Assembly (NCBI RefSeq): GCF_002305855.1
Contig: NZ_CP022163.1
Location: forward strand, 2,294,292-2,358,291
DNA: 64,000 nucleotides
Direction: 5' to 3'
Source: Melittangium boletus DSM 14713
GTDB taxonomy: Bacteria; Myxococcota; Myxococcia; Myxococcales; Myxococcaceae
Positions 17,594-26,529 of the stretch are shown here, piece by piece. The translations under genes were made by a program, and so were the position numbers. Positions within the stretch are counted from its first letter, which is position 1; each line of letters begins with the position of its first letter. The notes beneath the pieces were generated by a model, which was given only the letters and a program-made list of their open reading frames with translations, searched no databases and was not told where the DNA came from.

Positions 17594-19825
17594 TCAGCCG
17601 CGCAGCGGCCGCGCACGACCCGAGGGGAGCGTGGACCCTGGAGCGGCGGACGTGCTTCTGCCCTCGGCCCTGGCCGCCTCGCGCTGGGCGGCGCGCTGGG
17701 CCTCGAGGTTCTTCGTCTGGACGATGTGCGTCCGCTCCGCTTCCCGCACGTTCATCGGCGCCACCCCGGACATCACGCCGTTGTCCGGGGCCTTCGGGAC
17801 GACGGGAGCCGCCTGCTCCACCGGCGGGGCCGTGGGCGCCTTCGGCGGAGCCTTCACCGGGACCGTGGCCGCGGCCCTCGCGGGAGCCCGGGCCGGAGCT
17901 TTCCCCGGGGCCTTCGCCGCTGGCGCTCTCGCCGCGGCCCTGGCCGCCTCGCGCTGGGCCTCGAGTTTCTTCACCTCGACGATGTGCGTGCGCTCCGCCT
18001 CCATGGCGTTCATCTTCGGAGCCGCGCCCGCCCGCCTCCGGAGACCCGCGGATTTTGGAGCCGCGTGGGGATCCCGCTCCGCCAGCGCGGTGACGAGCGC
18101 TCGCAGGCTCTCGACGTAACCGGTGCGGTACGGACTGGGATTCTTCTTCGCCACCTCCTCCAGTTCCGCGAGGACGCGTTGCGCCTGATCCGGCTGGGGG
18201 TTGCTCCGCAAGCGCTCGACGATGTCGGCGGCGAGGCGTCCTCCGTTCAGGTCCATGCCGTACAACGGCGCGTGGATGCAAAGGGCTGAATTCAGCAGCC
18301 TCCGCGCCTCCTCGCCTTCACCCTTCTGGCTGCGGGCCACCACCGGACCGCTCAGCGCGCGGAAGACCTGACGGGCCACGCGTTGGATGAACAGGCCACC
18401 GCCATTCTGGTAGTGGGCGACGACGAGCCCGTTCTCGGAGAGCAGTTGCAGGAGGCGCGGATGCCCCAGGGGACGAGACACCACGGGCACGATGCCCAGG
18501 AAGCTCGGCTCGCCCTGCTCTTCCCGGATGAGCGTATGGCGCAGCATCCGCTGTCCGTTGTCCGTGGCCCCCACCGCGTCCAGGCCCGCCACGGTCACCA
18601 GGGCCTCGGTCACCAGGGGACCATTGCCCCCACCGGGAACCGAACCTCGGGCCGCGAGCAGCAGCGCGCACGCCGGCATCAGCGCCGCCAACGAGCCGAC
18701 CTGCTCGTCGAGCTTCTGGCTCTTCTCCAGCAACTCGCTCTTGTCGGCCGCGGACTGCACCGCGCGCAGCAACGGACCACAGCGCTCACGAGAGGCCCGG
18801 ATGGCTTGCGCGAACGTGCTGGCCAGGGCCAGGGCCGCCTCCTGCTCCCCCCGCTCCACCAGGTTCAGCAGCAGCCGGACGACCCAATTGCCACCCCCGG
18901 GGGCATCACGAAGGGCGGGGCCGAGGGCCTTCACGAGCCTGCCCGCCGCATCCGGCCGCCCGCTCCCGAGCGCGCCCGCGAGGAAGGTCTTCGCCATCGC
19001 GTTGCATTCCATCCGGCCCAGGGACTCCGCCGCGCCCAGCAGCAGGACCAACACCGAATGGAGCTCCCCGGAGGGCAGTTGGAGCGCCTCCCGGGCCATG
19101 CGCTCGATGTGACCCCGGGCCTTCTCGATCAGCGCGGCACGATACGGCTGACTCGCGGCGCTCCGCAGCGCGGTCTGGAACTCGGAGGCCGAGACAACGG
19201 CTCCGGCACCCGCGGAAGCCTCCAGGTGCCGGGCCTCGGCGTTGGCCGTCGCGGTGAGCAGCTTCTCGAACGTCGCGGCGCTCTCGCTTCCAGCCAGATG
19301 GGCGGAGCGCGCGATGAGCGCGGCGATCTTCCGGCGATTCTCCGTGGTGGCCTGATCCACCTGCTCCGCGAGCCGATCCAGTTGCGGCTTGAGCTCACGC
19401 GACAGCAGGCTCTTGAACTCAGCGCCCTGAGCGCCACTGAGCTGCTCATTGAGCTGGCTCACGATGCGCGTGGGCGCCTCGCCCTTGTTCTCCATCTGCC
19501 CGAGCAGCTGGGCCTCGCGCCGCGCCTGATGGAAGGCGGTGATTTCCGTGTCCTCGCCCAGCAGCCGGGTGCGCATGGCCGAGCGGTAGAGCGCCTCGTC
19601 CTCCCCCTCATCCAGGAACGCGCCCCCGCCCGGCCCGTGGCGGCTCTCCTCCGGCTGGACGGAACGGGCGCGCGAGGACTCCGACTCCTCGCGCCGGGAC
19701 GGCGCCCGCGCCTTTCCGCCCAACGCGCGACGCAGGACATCCGGAATCAAGCCCCCGCCCTTCTGGGCGGGTTTCTTCGCGGACCCGGATGGCGGGTCGG
19801 GCTCTTGCGAAGCGGACTTGGGCAT
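17594..19825 (-). CDS. Large hypothetical protein with duplicated C-terminal AERTHIV motif
   Basis: 743 residues, no signal peptide and no domain I recognise. Residues 1-75 are charged and Pro/Gly-rich. Residues about 85-590 are helical and Ala/Leu-rich, resembling HEAT/TPR-like scaffolds but without a clear repeat. The C-terminal 150 residues are a low-complexity Ala/Pro/Lys linker bounded by two near copies of a 21-residue element: AERTHIVEVKKLEAQREAAR and AERTHIVQTKNLEAQRAAQR. Between them is a KAPGKAPARAPARA-like Lys/Ala/Pro segment like the basic tails of H1-like proteins. This resembles a large myxobacterial scaffold with two docking peptides, but function is unknown. Neighbours are a GH30 pseudogene and a divergent beta-helix gene. 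Confidence 0.7.
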   Translation of the reverse strand: MPKSASQEPDPPSGSAKKPAQKGGGLIPDVLRRALGGKARAPSRREESESSRARSVQPEESRHGPGGGAFLDEGEDEALYRSAMRTRLLGEDTEITAFHQARREAQLLGQMENKGEAPTRIVSQLNEQLSGAQGAEFKSLLSRELKPQLDRLAEQVDQATTENRRKIAALIARSAHLAGSESAATFEKLLTATANAEARHLEASAGAGAVVSASEFQTALRSAASQPYRAALIEKARGHIERMAREALQLPSGELHSVLVLLLGAAESLGRMECNAMAKTFLAGALGSGRPDAAGRLVKALGPALRDAPGGGNWVVRLLLNLVERGEQEAALALASTFAQAIRASRERCGPLLRAVQSAADKSELLEKSQKLDEQVGSLAALMPACALLLAARGSVPGGGNGPLVTEALVTVAGLDAVGATDNGQRMLRHTLIREEQGEPSFLGIVPVVSRPLGHPRLLQLLSENGLVVAHYQNGGGLFIQRVARQVFRALSGPVVARSQKGEGEEARRLLNSALCIHAPLYGMDLNGGRLAADIVERLRSNPQPDQAQRVLAELEEVAKKNPSPYRTGYVESLRALVTALAERDPHAAPKSAGLRRRAGAAPKMNAMEAERTHIVEVKKLEAQREAARAAARAPAAKAPGKAPARAPARAAATVPVKAPPKAPTAPPVEQAAPVVPKAPDNGVMSGVAPMNVREAERTHIVQTKNLEAQRAAQREAARAEGRSTSAAPGSTLPSGRARPLRG

Positions 19826-19893
19826 CGGGACCCGAGTCTATCCGCTCTCGCCAGGGCGCGTCAGGCACCCTCCTGAAAACCAGCCTCACCAAT

Positions 19894-19905
19894 AATTCTG
19901 CTTAA
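19894..19905. promoter_or_regulatory. AATTCTGCTTAA motif upstream of beta-helix gene
   Basis: A 12-mer in an AT-rich island 70 bp before the ATG at 19975, matching 11 of 12 bases with AATTCAGCTTAA (23390-23401) upstream of the GH16 gene. Possibly a shared operator of the polysaccharide genes; the sample is only two sites. Confidence 0.3.
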
Positions 19906-19974
19906 ACATGTATTACCGTCAATCCTGTTCGTGTCATAAGGGGTCGCCTGACTCGTTTTTCCAGGGGAATCCAA

Positions 19975-22038
19975 ATGAACGCGAAGCTGGGATTGCGCTC
20001 GATGTGCGTCGTCATGGGTGTTGCACTGGGAGTGACGACGCCCGGTGAGGCGGAGGCCGCATGGAGGAGCGTGCTGTACCCCTCCACGTGGACACCCGGC
20101 TACACGAACCCGAGCAACTCCGCCCAGTTCCTGCACGACTTCTCCTACGCGGGCTACCGGGCACGGCAGGCGGAGCCGCCCTTCCGCGTGGATCGCGTGA
20201 TCGACGTGACCGCGGCCCCCTACTACGCGGACAAGACGGGCATCTCGGACGTGACGGCGGTGCTGCAACGCGCGATCGATGACGCGGGGGCCCAGAGCGG
20301 CGGCGCCGTGGTGTTCCTGCCCGCGGGCACCTACAAGGTGGCACCTCCGTCCGGCAAGAACCAGGCCCTGCTGCTGAACAAGAGCAACGTCGTGCTCCGG
20401 GGGCAAGGTCCCACCGAGACGTTCATCTACAACGCCGCGACGGACATGCGCGCCCGGAGCGTCATCCGGGTCTCACCGCAGAACTCGTCGGTGTCCTGGA
20501 CCCCGTCCTCCGCGACCAGCACCCAGGTCACCACGGACCTGGGCGTCCTCGCCACGCGCATCCCCGTCGCCAGCGTGAGTGGATTCAGCGCGGGCCAGTG
20601 GATCGTCATCCGCACGGACCTCACCGCGGCCCTGAGCCAGGAGTTCAACATGGAGAGTGCCTGGACCTCCCTGCCCGGAGTGACGTTCTACCGGAAGATC
20701 ACCGCCGTCGATTCCGCCGCGAAGACGTTGACGGTCGACATCCCGTTGCGTCTTGGGATGAAGACCCGGGACAACGCGCGGGTCTACAAAGTGGCCGCGC
20801 ACCTGTCCGAGGTCGGCATCGAGAACCTGGCCATTGGCATGCGCGAGAACACGACCCCTGGCACGGGGGGCACGGATTTCGGCAATCCCGGAACGGGCGC
20901 CTACCAGATGCATGACTCCTCCGCCCTCACGATGAACCACACCGTCGATGGATGGGTCATCAACGTCAAATCCTATCGCCCGCCGTCCAACACGCGGGAC
21001 ATCCACCTGCTGTCCAACGGCATCGATCTGCTCTTCACCCGGAACATCACCGTGGACTCCTGCGAGCTGAACAAGCCCCAGTACAAGGGCGAAGGGGGCA
21101 ATGGCTACCTGTATTCCATCCGGGGCAGTGACAACCTGATCAAGGACAGCGTGGCCTACGGAGGACGGCACAACTTCAACTTCCGCTCCATGCAAGCCAC
21201 GGGCAACGTGCTGTTCAATGATCGGGCGTCCAATGGAGACCTGGTGTCCGACTTCCACATGCACCTGAGCGCCGCCAACCTGATGGACAACCTGACCCTC
21301 CATCAGGAGAAGTTCGAGGCCGCGGACCGCTCGCCCTACGGCACGACGAGTCACGGAGTCACCACCACCCAGAGCGTGTTCTGGAACACGAACGGCTCTC
21401 AATACCGCTCCGGAACCACCTCCATCATCCGCTCGCAACAGTACGGCCAGGGTTATGTGATTGGTGTGCGCGGAAGCGCCACGGGAGTGGACCTCTCCAC
21501 CACCACGAAGACTTCTCCGGTGGACTTCGCGGAGACGGCCTCGTCCGGCACGCAGCTGTCCCCCCAGTCCCTCTATGTCGATCAAATCCAGCGGCGCCTG
21601 GGCGGCACGGCGGAGCACGAGGGCAACGCGCTGATCTACCAGGCGGAGAACATCCTCCCCAGCCAGGCGAATGACCCGTCCTCGACGAATGTCGACGCAC
21701 AGGCCGACAAGGGCAACGTGCGCTACCACAACAACAACGCCGTGGGCGGCAAGGTCACCTACACCCTCTCCCCCCGGACGATTGGAACCTTCCAGGTGAA
21801 GGTGAGGACGAAGAAGAACAACGCCCGCGGCCAGTATCAGCTCGACATCGACGGGGCTCCCCAGGGAGCCATCCAGGATGAGTACTCGAGTTCGACGGTC
21901 TTCGTGGAAAAGGACCTGGGGCTGGTGACGTTCTCGGACATCAACCCCAAGGCATTCACCTTCACGGTGAGCGGCAAGAACGCCGCCAGCAGCGGGTTCA
22001 ACATCGCCGTCGATTACATCAAGCTCATCCGCCAGTAA
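19975..22038 (+). CDS. Secreted right-handed beta-helix protein (pectate-lyase-3 superfamily)
   Basis: 687 residues. Signal peptide ending at about residue 29 (GEAEAA then WRS). The region around residues 65-125 carries the start of the pectate-lyase superfamily-3 fold: DVTAAPYYADKTGISDVTA, LQRAIDDAG, GGAVVFLPAGTYKV, SNVVLRGQGPTET. Beta-helix rungs continue through RDIHLLSNGIDLLFTRN, DSCELNKPQYKGEGGNGYLY and GGRHNFNFRSMQ. From about 560 there is a second beta-sandwich module resembling carbohydrate-binding domains (VRTKKNNARGQYQLDIDG). Probable extracellular polysaccharide lyase or hydrolase; catalytic residues cannot be assigned, and pectin should not be assumed to be the substrate. Confidence 0.75.
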   Translation: MNAKLGLRSMCVVMGVALGVTTPGEAEAAWRSVLYPSTWTPGYTNPSNSAQFLHDFSYAGYRARQAEPPFRVDRVIDVTAAPYYADKTGISDVTAVLQRAIDDAGAQSGGAVVFLPAGTYKVAPPSGKNQALLLNKSNVVLRGQGPTETFIYNAATDMRARSVIRVSPQNSSVSWTPSSATSTQVTTDLGVLATRIPVASVSGFSAGQWIVIRTDLTAALSQEFNMESAWTSLPGVTFYRKITAVDSAAKTLTVDIPLRLGMKTRDNARVYKVAAHLSEVGIENLAIGMRENTTPGTGGTDFGNPGTGAYQMHDSSALTMNHTVDGWVINVKSYRPPSNTRDIHLLSNGIDLLFTRNITVDSCELNKPQYKGEGGNGYLYSIRGSDNLIKDSVAYGGRHNFNFRSMQATGNVLFNDRASNGDLVSDFHMHLSAANLMDNLTLHQEKFEAADRSPYGTTSHGVTTTQSVFWNTNGSQYRSGTTSIIRSQQYGQGYVIGVRGSATGVDLSTTTKTSPVDFAETASSGTQLSPQSLYVDQIQRRLGGTAEHEGNALIYQAENILPSQANDPSSTNVDAQADKGNVRYHNNNAVGGKVTYTLSPRTIGTFQVKVRTKKNNARGQYQLDIDGAPQGAIQDEYSSSTVFVEKDLGLVTFSDINPKAFTFTVSGKNAASSGFNIAVDYIKLIRQ

Positions 22039-22043
22039 TGCCC

Positions 22044-22079
22044 GGAGGGAGCCGCTCGCCAAGAACGAGCGGCCCCTCC
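22044..22079. terminator. Bidirectional hairpin between convergent genes
   Basis: GGAGGGAGCCGCTCG (22044-22058) pairs with CGAGCGGCCCCTCC (22066-22079) with one bulge and a 7-nt loop, between the stops of the beta-helix and GH16 genes. No T-run. Confidence 0.55.
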
Positions 22080-22095
22080 TCCCGTGGCGCCGTGG

Positions 22096-23367
22096 CTAGC
22101 GCTGGTAGATTCTCGCCCAGTCCACGTACATCCGCACCGGGCTGCCCATGGTGGCGCGGAAGGCGTCGAGCTGGATGCAGAGGTGGTGGGCCACGTCCGG
22201 AATGGCGTTCTGATCCGTGAGCGTCCAGACCAACGCGCCGTCGCGGTAGATGCGCAGGGCGTTCGCCTCCCACTCCATGGCCACGATGTGCCACTGCGTC
22301 GCATCCACGCCGTGGTTGTAATAATACTGCCGGTTGTCCGCGCCGTAGTGAATGAAGGTGCTGAAGCTGGAGCGGTTCGTGTTGGTGCCGGTTTCGTAGA
22401 TGTCGTTCTCGCCGTCGATCGGCCACCGCTCGGACTGCGGCCACGTGAGCACGACGCCGCTGGTCGCACCACTGGGGTCCGCCTCGGTACGAACGCGGAA
22501 CTCGAAGCGGCCGTACTTGTAGTTCGACTTGTGCGCCATGCCTCCCGAGACGAGTGTCCCATTGACCATCTGCGCCGTGACCACCAACTGGCCATTGGCG
22601 ACACTGAACGCGCTCGGACGGCGCAGTCCATTGCCCGCGTGCCCGGGTGAGTTGTACATGCTCCACTGGGTGGTATCGACCGCGCTTCCCGAGAAGTCAT
22701 CCTCGAAGACGAGCCGCCAGCCCGGCGGGGTCTCGCCTCCCGTGGAGGGCGCGGTGAGGCTGAGCGCATCCGCGTAGAAGGCATCGCCCGCCGCGCTGTT
22801 GTCCTGGAAGATGTAGAGTTCCAGCCCCTGCCCTGGCTGATCGATCGTCGCCGTGACGGTGACCTTCTGGAAGGCCTGCGTCAGCGTCGCTGTCTGCTCC
22901 CAAACCCGTTTGGTTCCATCCGCGCTCGTCCGGCGGAGCGCGACCCTCACGGTCTTGCCAGCCGCGCTCGTGCTCGCCGCCGCCACATAGGCACTCGCCG
23001 AATACGTCCCCAGGGTCTCGGCGGCGGGCACCGAGGCCACCGCATCATCGATCGAATAGCCACCGCTCGTTCCCGCGGCGGGCGTCACCTTCACCACGTA
23101 GCTCCCCGCCGGGGCACCACTGAGCGCCACGCGAGACAGGGTCGCCTGCCAGGTCGTCCACCCCCCCAGGTCCGTCTCGAAGCTCCCATTGGAGATCAGG
23201 TTGATGGCCGTCGCGGTGGCCGCCCCCGTCATGGATGCCGCGGACAGGTCCTCCGCGACCTCCGGGCCGCCAGGGCCACAGCCCATTTCCAGGGCCATTC
23301 CCAATCCCACCGCACCCCGCAGAATCCCTCGCCACATGCCCCGCCGCGCATTGGAACCGCTCTTCAT
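22096..23367 (-). CDS. Secreted GH16 endo-beta-glucanase-like lipoprotein with N-terminal CBM
   Basis: 423 residues. The N-terminus is basic then hydrophobic with Cys30 in ALEMGC, compatible with an atypical lipobox. Residues about 55-205 form a CBM4/9-like domain (NLISNGSFETDLGGWT to DAFYADALSL). Residues 215-423 form the GH16 jelly roll with the EXDXXE catalytic motif as Glu320, Asp322 and Glu325 in IDGENDIYETG. Further GH16 strands are visible, such as YKYGRFEFRVR and WHIVAMEWEANALRIY. Predicted to cleave beta-1,3 or mixed-linkage glucans, or a related galactan. The upstream region carries a motif shared with the beta-helix gene. Confident family call; substrate open. Confidence 0.88.
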   Translation of the reverse strand: MKSGSNARRGMWRGILRGAVGLGMALEMGCGPGGPEVAEDLSAASMTGAATATAINLISNGSFETDLGGWTTWQATLSRVALSGAPAGSYVVKVTPAAGTSGGYSIDDAVASVPAAETLGTYSASAYVAAASTSAAGKTVRVALRRTSADGTKRVWEQTATLTQAFQKVTVTATIDQPGQGLELYIFQDNSAAGDAFYADALSLTAPSTGGETPPGWRLVFEDDFSGSAVDTTQWSMYNSPGHAGNGLRRPSAFSVANGQLVVTAQMVNGTLVSGGMAHKSNYKYGRFEFRVRTEADPSGATSGVVLTWPQSERWPIDGENDIYETGTNTNRSSFSTFIHYGADNRQYYYNHGVDATQWHIVAMEWEANALRIYRDGALVWTLTDQNAIPDVAHHLCIQLDAFRATMGSPVRMYVDWARIYQR

Positions 23368-23389
23368 GGAAGCTCCCTTGATTCAGGCT

Positions 23390-23401
23390 AATTCAGCTTA
23401 A
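23390..23401. promoter_or_regulatory. AATTCAGCTTAA motif upstream of GH16 gene
   Basis: Located 23 bp upstream of the GH16 start, next to a second ATTCAG (23381-23386). Counterpart of the motif at 19894-19905. Confidence 0.3.
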
Positions 23402-23473
23402 TCTCTTTTGACGTGTTACCTCCATCAAGGCAAGGGGCCCAGGACGTCAGGTCGGTACGCGAGCACGGCTAGA

Positions 23474-25324
23474 ATGACGCGCATGCGCTCCATCCCCGCT
23501 TTGCTCATCCTGGCCACGGCCGTCGGCTGCTCCGCGGAAGTGACCACTCCACCCGCTCCATCCCCCGAGTTCCCGCCACCCGACCCCGTCGTGACCCTCA
23601 CCTCGCCCACGAGCACCGTCTTCACCCGGGCCAAGGTGAAGGTGGAGGTCGCGGTCTCCGAGGGTGACGCCGAAAAGGTGGAGCTCCTCGCGGGAGGGCA
23701 GGTGATCGCATCGTCGAGCGCCCCGCCCTACAGCTTCGAGTGGGATACCGCGTCCGTGGCGGAGGGTCCCCATGTGCTCTGGGCCCGGGCCAGCGCGAAT
23801 GGGAAGACGTTCACGAGCGCTCAGCCCCAGTTGGTGGTGGTCGATCGCACCGCGCCCAGGATGTCGGGCTTCAGTCCGAGCACGAATGCGGTCATCGCGG
23901 GCACCAGCGCCGCCGTGACGCTGACCTTCAACGAGCCCCTGCTCGCCTCGAGCGTCGATGCCTCGAAGTTCACCGTCGCGGACCGCCCAGCCGCATCGGC
24001 ACGGCTGTCCGAGGACGGGCACACGTTGACACTCCAGAGCGCGGAGGAGATGTCCACTCCGGTCTCCCTCCATACCTCCTCCTTCAACACCGGACTGACG
24101 GACCTGGCGGGCAACCCCGTGGGTGAGATTCACTTCATGAGCGCGCAGCTCGTGCCGGAGTGGACCGCCCGGTTCCCGCTCCTGGGGACGTCCCGCGGGA
24201 GCGAGCCCCCTCCCGCCCCGACGCTCGTGTTCGATGCCAGCAACCAGGCCTATATCGTCTGGGCATCGAAAGAGGGAACCGGGCCGACCGCTACCCGGAA
24301 CGTGGCTGTTCTCCGCTGGGACGGCACCTCCTGGGCTCCGCGCGGAGGATGGCTCAACATCTATAACGTTGTCCTGTATTCAGCTCCGAGCCTCGTGCTG
24401 GACTCGACGGGCACCCCGCTCGTCGCCTTTCCCGAATGGGACAGCACGGGCAATGACGCGAATGCGTGGGTCTATCGCTGGGACGGCGGGAAGTGGGTGA
24501 ACCTGGGCGGCGCGATCAACGCCTACATCGGGAAGACGATTGTCTGGGATGTGGCCCTGGCCGTGGCCGGAACGACGCCCATTGTCGCCTGGGCGGAAGC
24601 GAACGGAACGCAGATGGACCTCCTCGTGCGCCAGTGGGATGGAACGAGCTGGAAGGCACTGGGAGGAAAAGTCAACGCGACCCCCGGCGAGAGCGTGAAC
24701 AGTGGCTTCGATGCCCATTCCTTGAGTCTGATCACGGATCGCGATGGCAAACCCGTCATCGCCTGGTCCTCGACCACTTCGGGAATCACGGAGATTCACG
24801 TCGCGCGCTACACGGGCAGCGCCTGGGAACGGTTGGGCTCGGCGGTCAACGTGTTCGTCGGAGGAGAGGCGCGACAACCCTCCCTCGCGATCGACAAGTC
24901 GGATCCCCTTCAAAGGCCCTATCTCGCTTGGGTCGAACACCTCCCCTCCCTCTACGCCGATCGCATCCACGCCGCCCATTGGACGGGCTCGGCCTGGGAA
25001 GCCTTGGGCGAAGGCGTGAATGAGGCACCTCGAGACCGTGCCGCGCATCCCACCCTCGCCCTACGCGATGGCTGGCCCTTCGTCGCATGGAGTGAGCCCG
25101 GCGAAACGACATCCACCAACATCCAGGTCCGTGAGCTCGACCCCGTCACCAAGCGGTGGCGGGCCCAGTCGGCCAGTCTCAGTGTGTATCCATCCCCCAC
25201 CTATTACTCGTCCCATGCCTCCAACCCCTGGCTCGTCACCGACGCGAACGGGCGGCTCACCGTGGCCTTCTCCGAGCACGATGAGAACGGGAATGGAGGC
25301 GTCCACATCTACTCACCGAAGTGA
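23474..25324 (+). CDS. Ig-like/beta-propeller surface lipoprotein
   Basis: 616 residues from the ATG at 23474 (an alternative ATG lies at 23483). Lipoprotein signal with lipobox AVGC. A Pro-rich spacer leads to a bacterial Ig domain (about 38-125; VTLTSPTSTVF to PQLVVVDRTAPR), then a Big_5-like domain (about 125-220; SPSTNAVIAGTSAAVTLTFNEPL). The rest contains about six repeats of the pattern PxxVxDxxG-PxVAWxE followed by VxxWDGTSW-LGG, consistent with a six- or seven-bladed propeller. Such proteins are common in myxobacterial envelopes. No enzymatic residues recognised; role probably binding or structural. Confidence 0.7.
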   Translation: MTRMRSIPALLILATAVGCSAEVTTPPAPSPEFPPPDPVVTLTSPTSTVFTRAKVKVEVAVSEGDAEKVELLAGGQVIASSSAPPYSFEWDTASVAEGPHVLWARASANGKTFTSAQPQLVVVDRTAPRMSGFSPSTNAVIAGTSAAVTLTFNEPLLASSVDASKFTVADRPAASARLSEDGHTLTLQSAEEMSTPVSLHTSSFNTGLTDLAGNPVGEIHFMSAQLVPEWTARFPLLGTSRGSEPPPAPTLVFDASNQAYIVWASKEGTGPTATRNVAVLRWDGTSWAPRGGWLNIYNVVLYSAPSLVLDSTGTPLVAFPEWDSTGNDANAWVYRWDGGKWVNLGGAINAYIGKTIVWDVALAVAGTTPIVAWAEANGTQMDLLVRQWDGTSWKALGGKVNATPGESVNSGFDAHSLSLITDRDGKPVIAWSSTTSGITEIHVARYTGSAWERLGSAVNVFVGGEARQPSLAIDKSDPLQRPYLAWVEHLPSLYADRIHAAHWTGSAWEALGEGVNEAPRDRAAHPTLALRDGWPFVAWSEPGETTSTNIQVRELDPVTKRWRAQSASLSVYPSPTYYSSHASNPWLVTDANGRLTVAFSEHDENGNGGVHIYSPK

Positions 25325-25343
25325 GGGTGAACCCCAGGAGGGC

Positions 25344-26483
25344 TCACGCTCCCAGGAAGGCGCGCACGAGGTAGGCCGTGTCGCGCCGCAAAAGCGTCTC
25401 GTTGATGGAGATCTCGGTCTGGTTCTGCTTCGGCTCCAGCATGAGCACGCCCGCCTTGCTCAACCGCGCCACCAGCCCTGATTGCTGCTCGGGGCTGATC
25501 TCCAGGGTGAAGACGTGGGTCCCCTGCTCCACCCGGATGAGCTTGAAGCCCCCCGCGCGTTCCAACGCGGAGAACAACTGCTCGGCCGCCACCATGGCCG
25601 CGCGGAAACGCTCCTGGAAGCCATCGAGCGCGTGCAGGGCGGGCACCGCCGCGGGCCACGCCTGCGCGAGTCCTCCACCGAAGACGTGCCGGAGGGCTCG
25701 CACCCGCCCGATCGTCTCCTGGTCGCCCGCCAGGACGGCGCCAAAGGGCGCATCCAGGTATTTGTAGAGGGACACGTAGACAGTGTCGAAGAGGGCCGAA
25801 TAGGCACGCACATCGAATCCGGGCCGGGCGCTGGCCAGCAACAGGCGCGCGCCATCGAGGTGCAGCCGGATGGACTTGGAACGGGCGAAGGTGGAGATGG
25901 CCCGGACGCTCTCGATGTCGAGCAGGGCCCCTCCTGCCCTCCTGACGGGACTCTCCAGGGAAATGGCTCCGACGATCACGGGGAAGGGAGGCTGGAGTGA
26001 TGCGTCCACCGCCGCGGCGACCTCGTCCGGCGAGGGCCCGGGCCGACCCGGGGCGAGGGGCACGAGGTTGATGCCGCTCAGCAGTTGGGCCGCGTCGCTC
26101 TCGTCCCGGTAGAGGTGGCTCTCGTGCTGCACCAAGGCCCGGCGGTGCTCGCCACAGAGCACTCGCACCGCGAGCTGATTGGCCAGGGTTCCCGTTGGAA
26201 GGAAGAGGGCTTCCTCCTTGCCCAACAGCGAGGCGAAGCGCCGCTCCAGCTCCGTCACGGCCCCTCCGCGCAGGTAGGAGTCGGACACGCGGGTGTCCTT
26301 GGGAAGCGCACGGGTCAGCAGCGCCGTCCATTGCGCCGGGCTCCGTGGAACACCATCCCCCATGAGGAAGACCGTCCGCTCATTGATCTCGGGCGTCGAG
26401 GCGGCCCTCGCACTGGAGACCGTCAGCGCGGGGGCGATCCCTCCACTCACCGCGAGCGCCTGGAGAAGTTCCCGACGATTCAT
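25344..26483 (-). CDS. Tat-exported threonine aldolase / beta-eliminating lyase family protein
   Basis: 379 residues from the ATG at 26483, which has AGGAGG about 6 bases upstream. Residues 1-28 form a twin-arginine signal (NRRELLQALAVSGG ... ARA). The rest follows fold-type-I PLP enzymes of the beta_elim_lyase family: FLPTGTLANQLAV, IRLHLDGARLLLA (Asp210 for the PLP pyridine nitrogen) and VSLYKYLDAPFGAVLAG with Lys241 as candidate Schiff-base lysine. L-threonine aldolases are normally cytosolic, so a Tat signal is unusual; Tat would allow export of the folded, cofactor-loaded enzyme. Substrate could be another beta-hydroxy amino acid or thioether. Confidence 0.8.
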   Translation of the reverse strand: MNRRELLQALAVSGGIAPALTVSSARAASTPEINERTVFLMGDGVPRSPAQWTALLTRALPKDTRVSDSYLRGGAVTELERRFASLLGKEEALFLPTGTLANQLAVRVLCGEHRRALVQHESHLYRDESDAAQLLSGINLVPLAPGRPGPSPDEVAAAVDASLQPPFPVIVGAISLESPVRRAGGALLDIESVRAISTFARSKSIRLHLDGARLLLASARPGFDVRAYSALFDTVYVSLYKYLDAPFGAVLAGDQETIGRVRALRHVFGGGLAQAWPAAVPALHALDGFQERFRAAMVAAEQLFSALERAGGFKLIRVEQGTHVFTLEISPEQQSGLVARLSKAGVLMLEPKQNQTEISINETLLRRDTAYLVRAFLGA

Positions 26484-26529
26484 GTGAAGCCTCCTGGACA
26501 ACCGGCTCCGACAAGCCGGGCCCGAGGCG

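Noticed and set aside
17508..18281. 257-codon minus frame overlapping the AERTHIV-repeat gene
   Set aside because: Gly/Arg/Glu-rich shadow in another frame; the 743-codon gene has coherent composition and repeats.
18001..18300. CRISPR-like repetitive stretch
   Set aside because: Repetition is codon-level Ala/Pro/Lys low complexity of a coding gene; no regular spacer units here or elsewhere.
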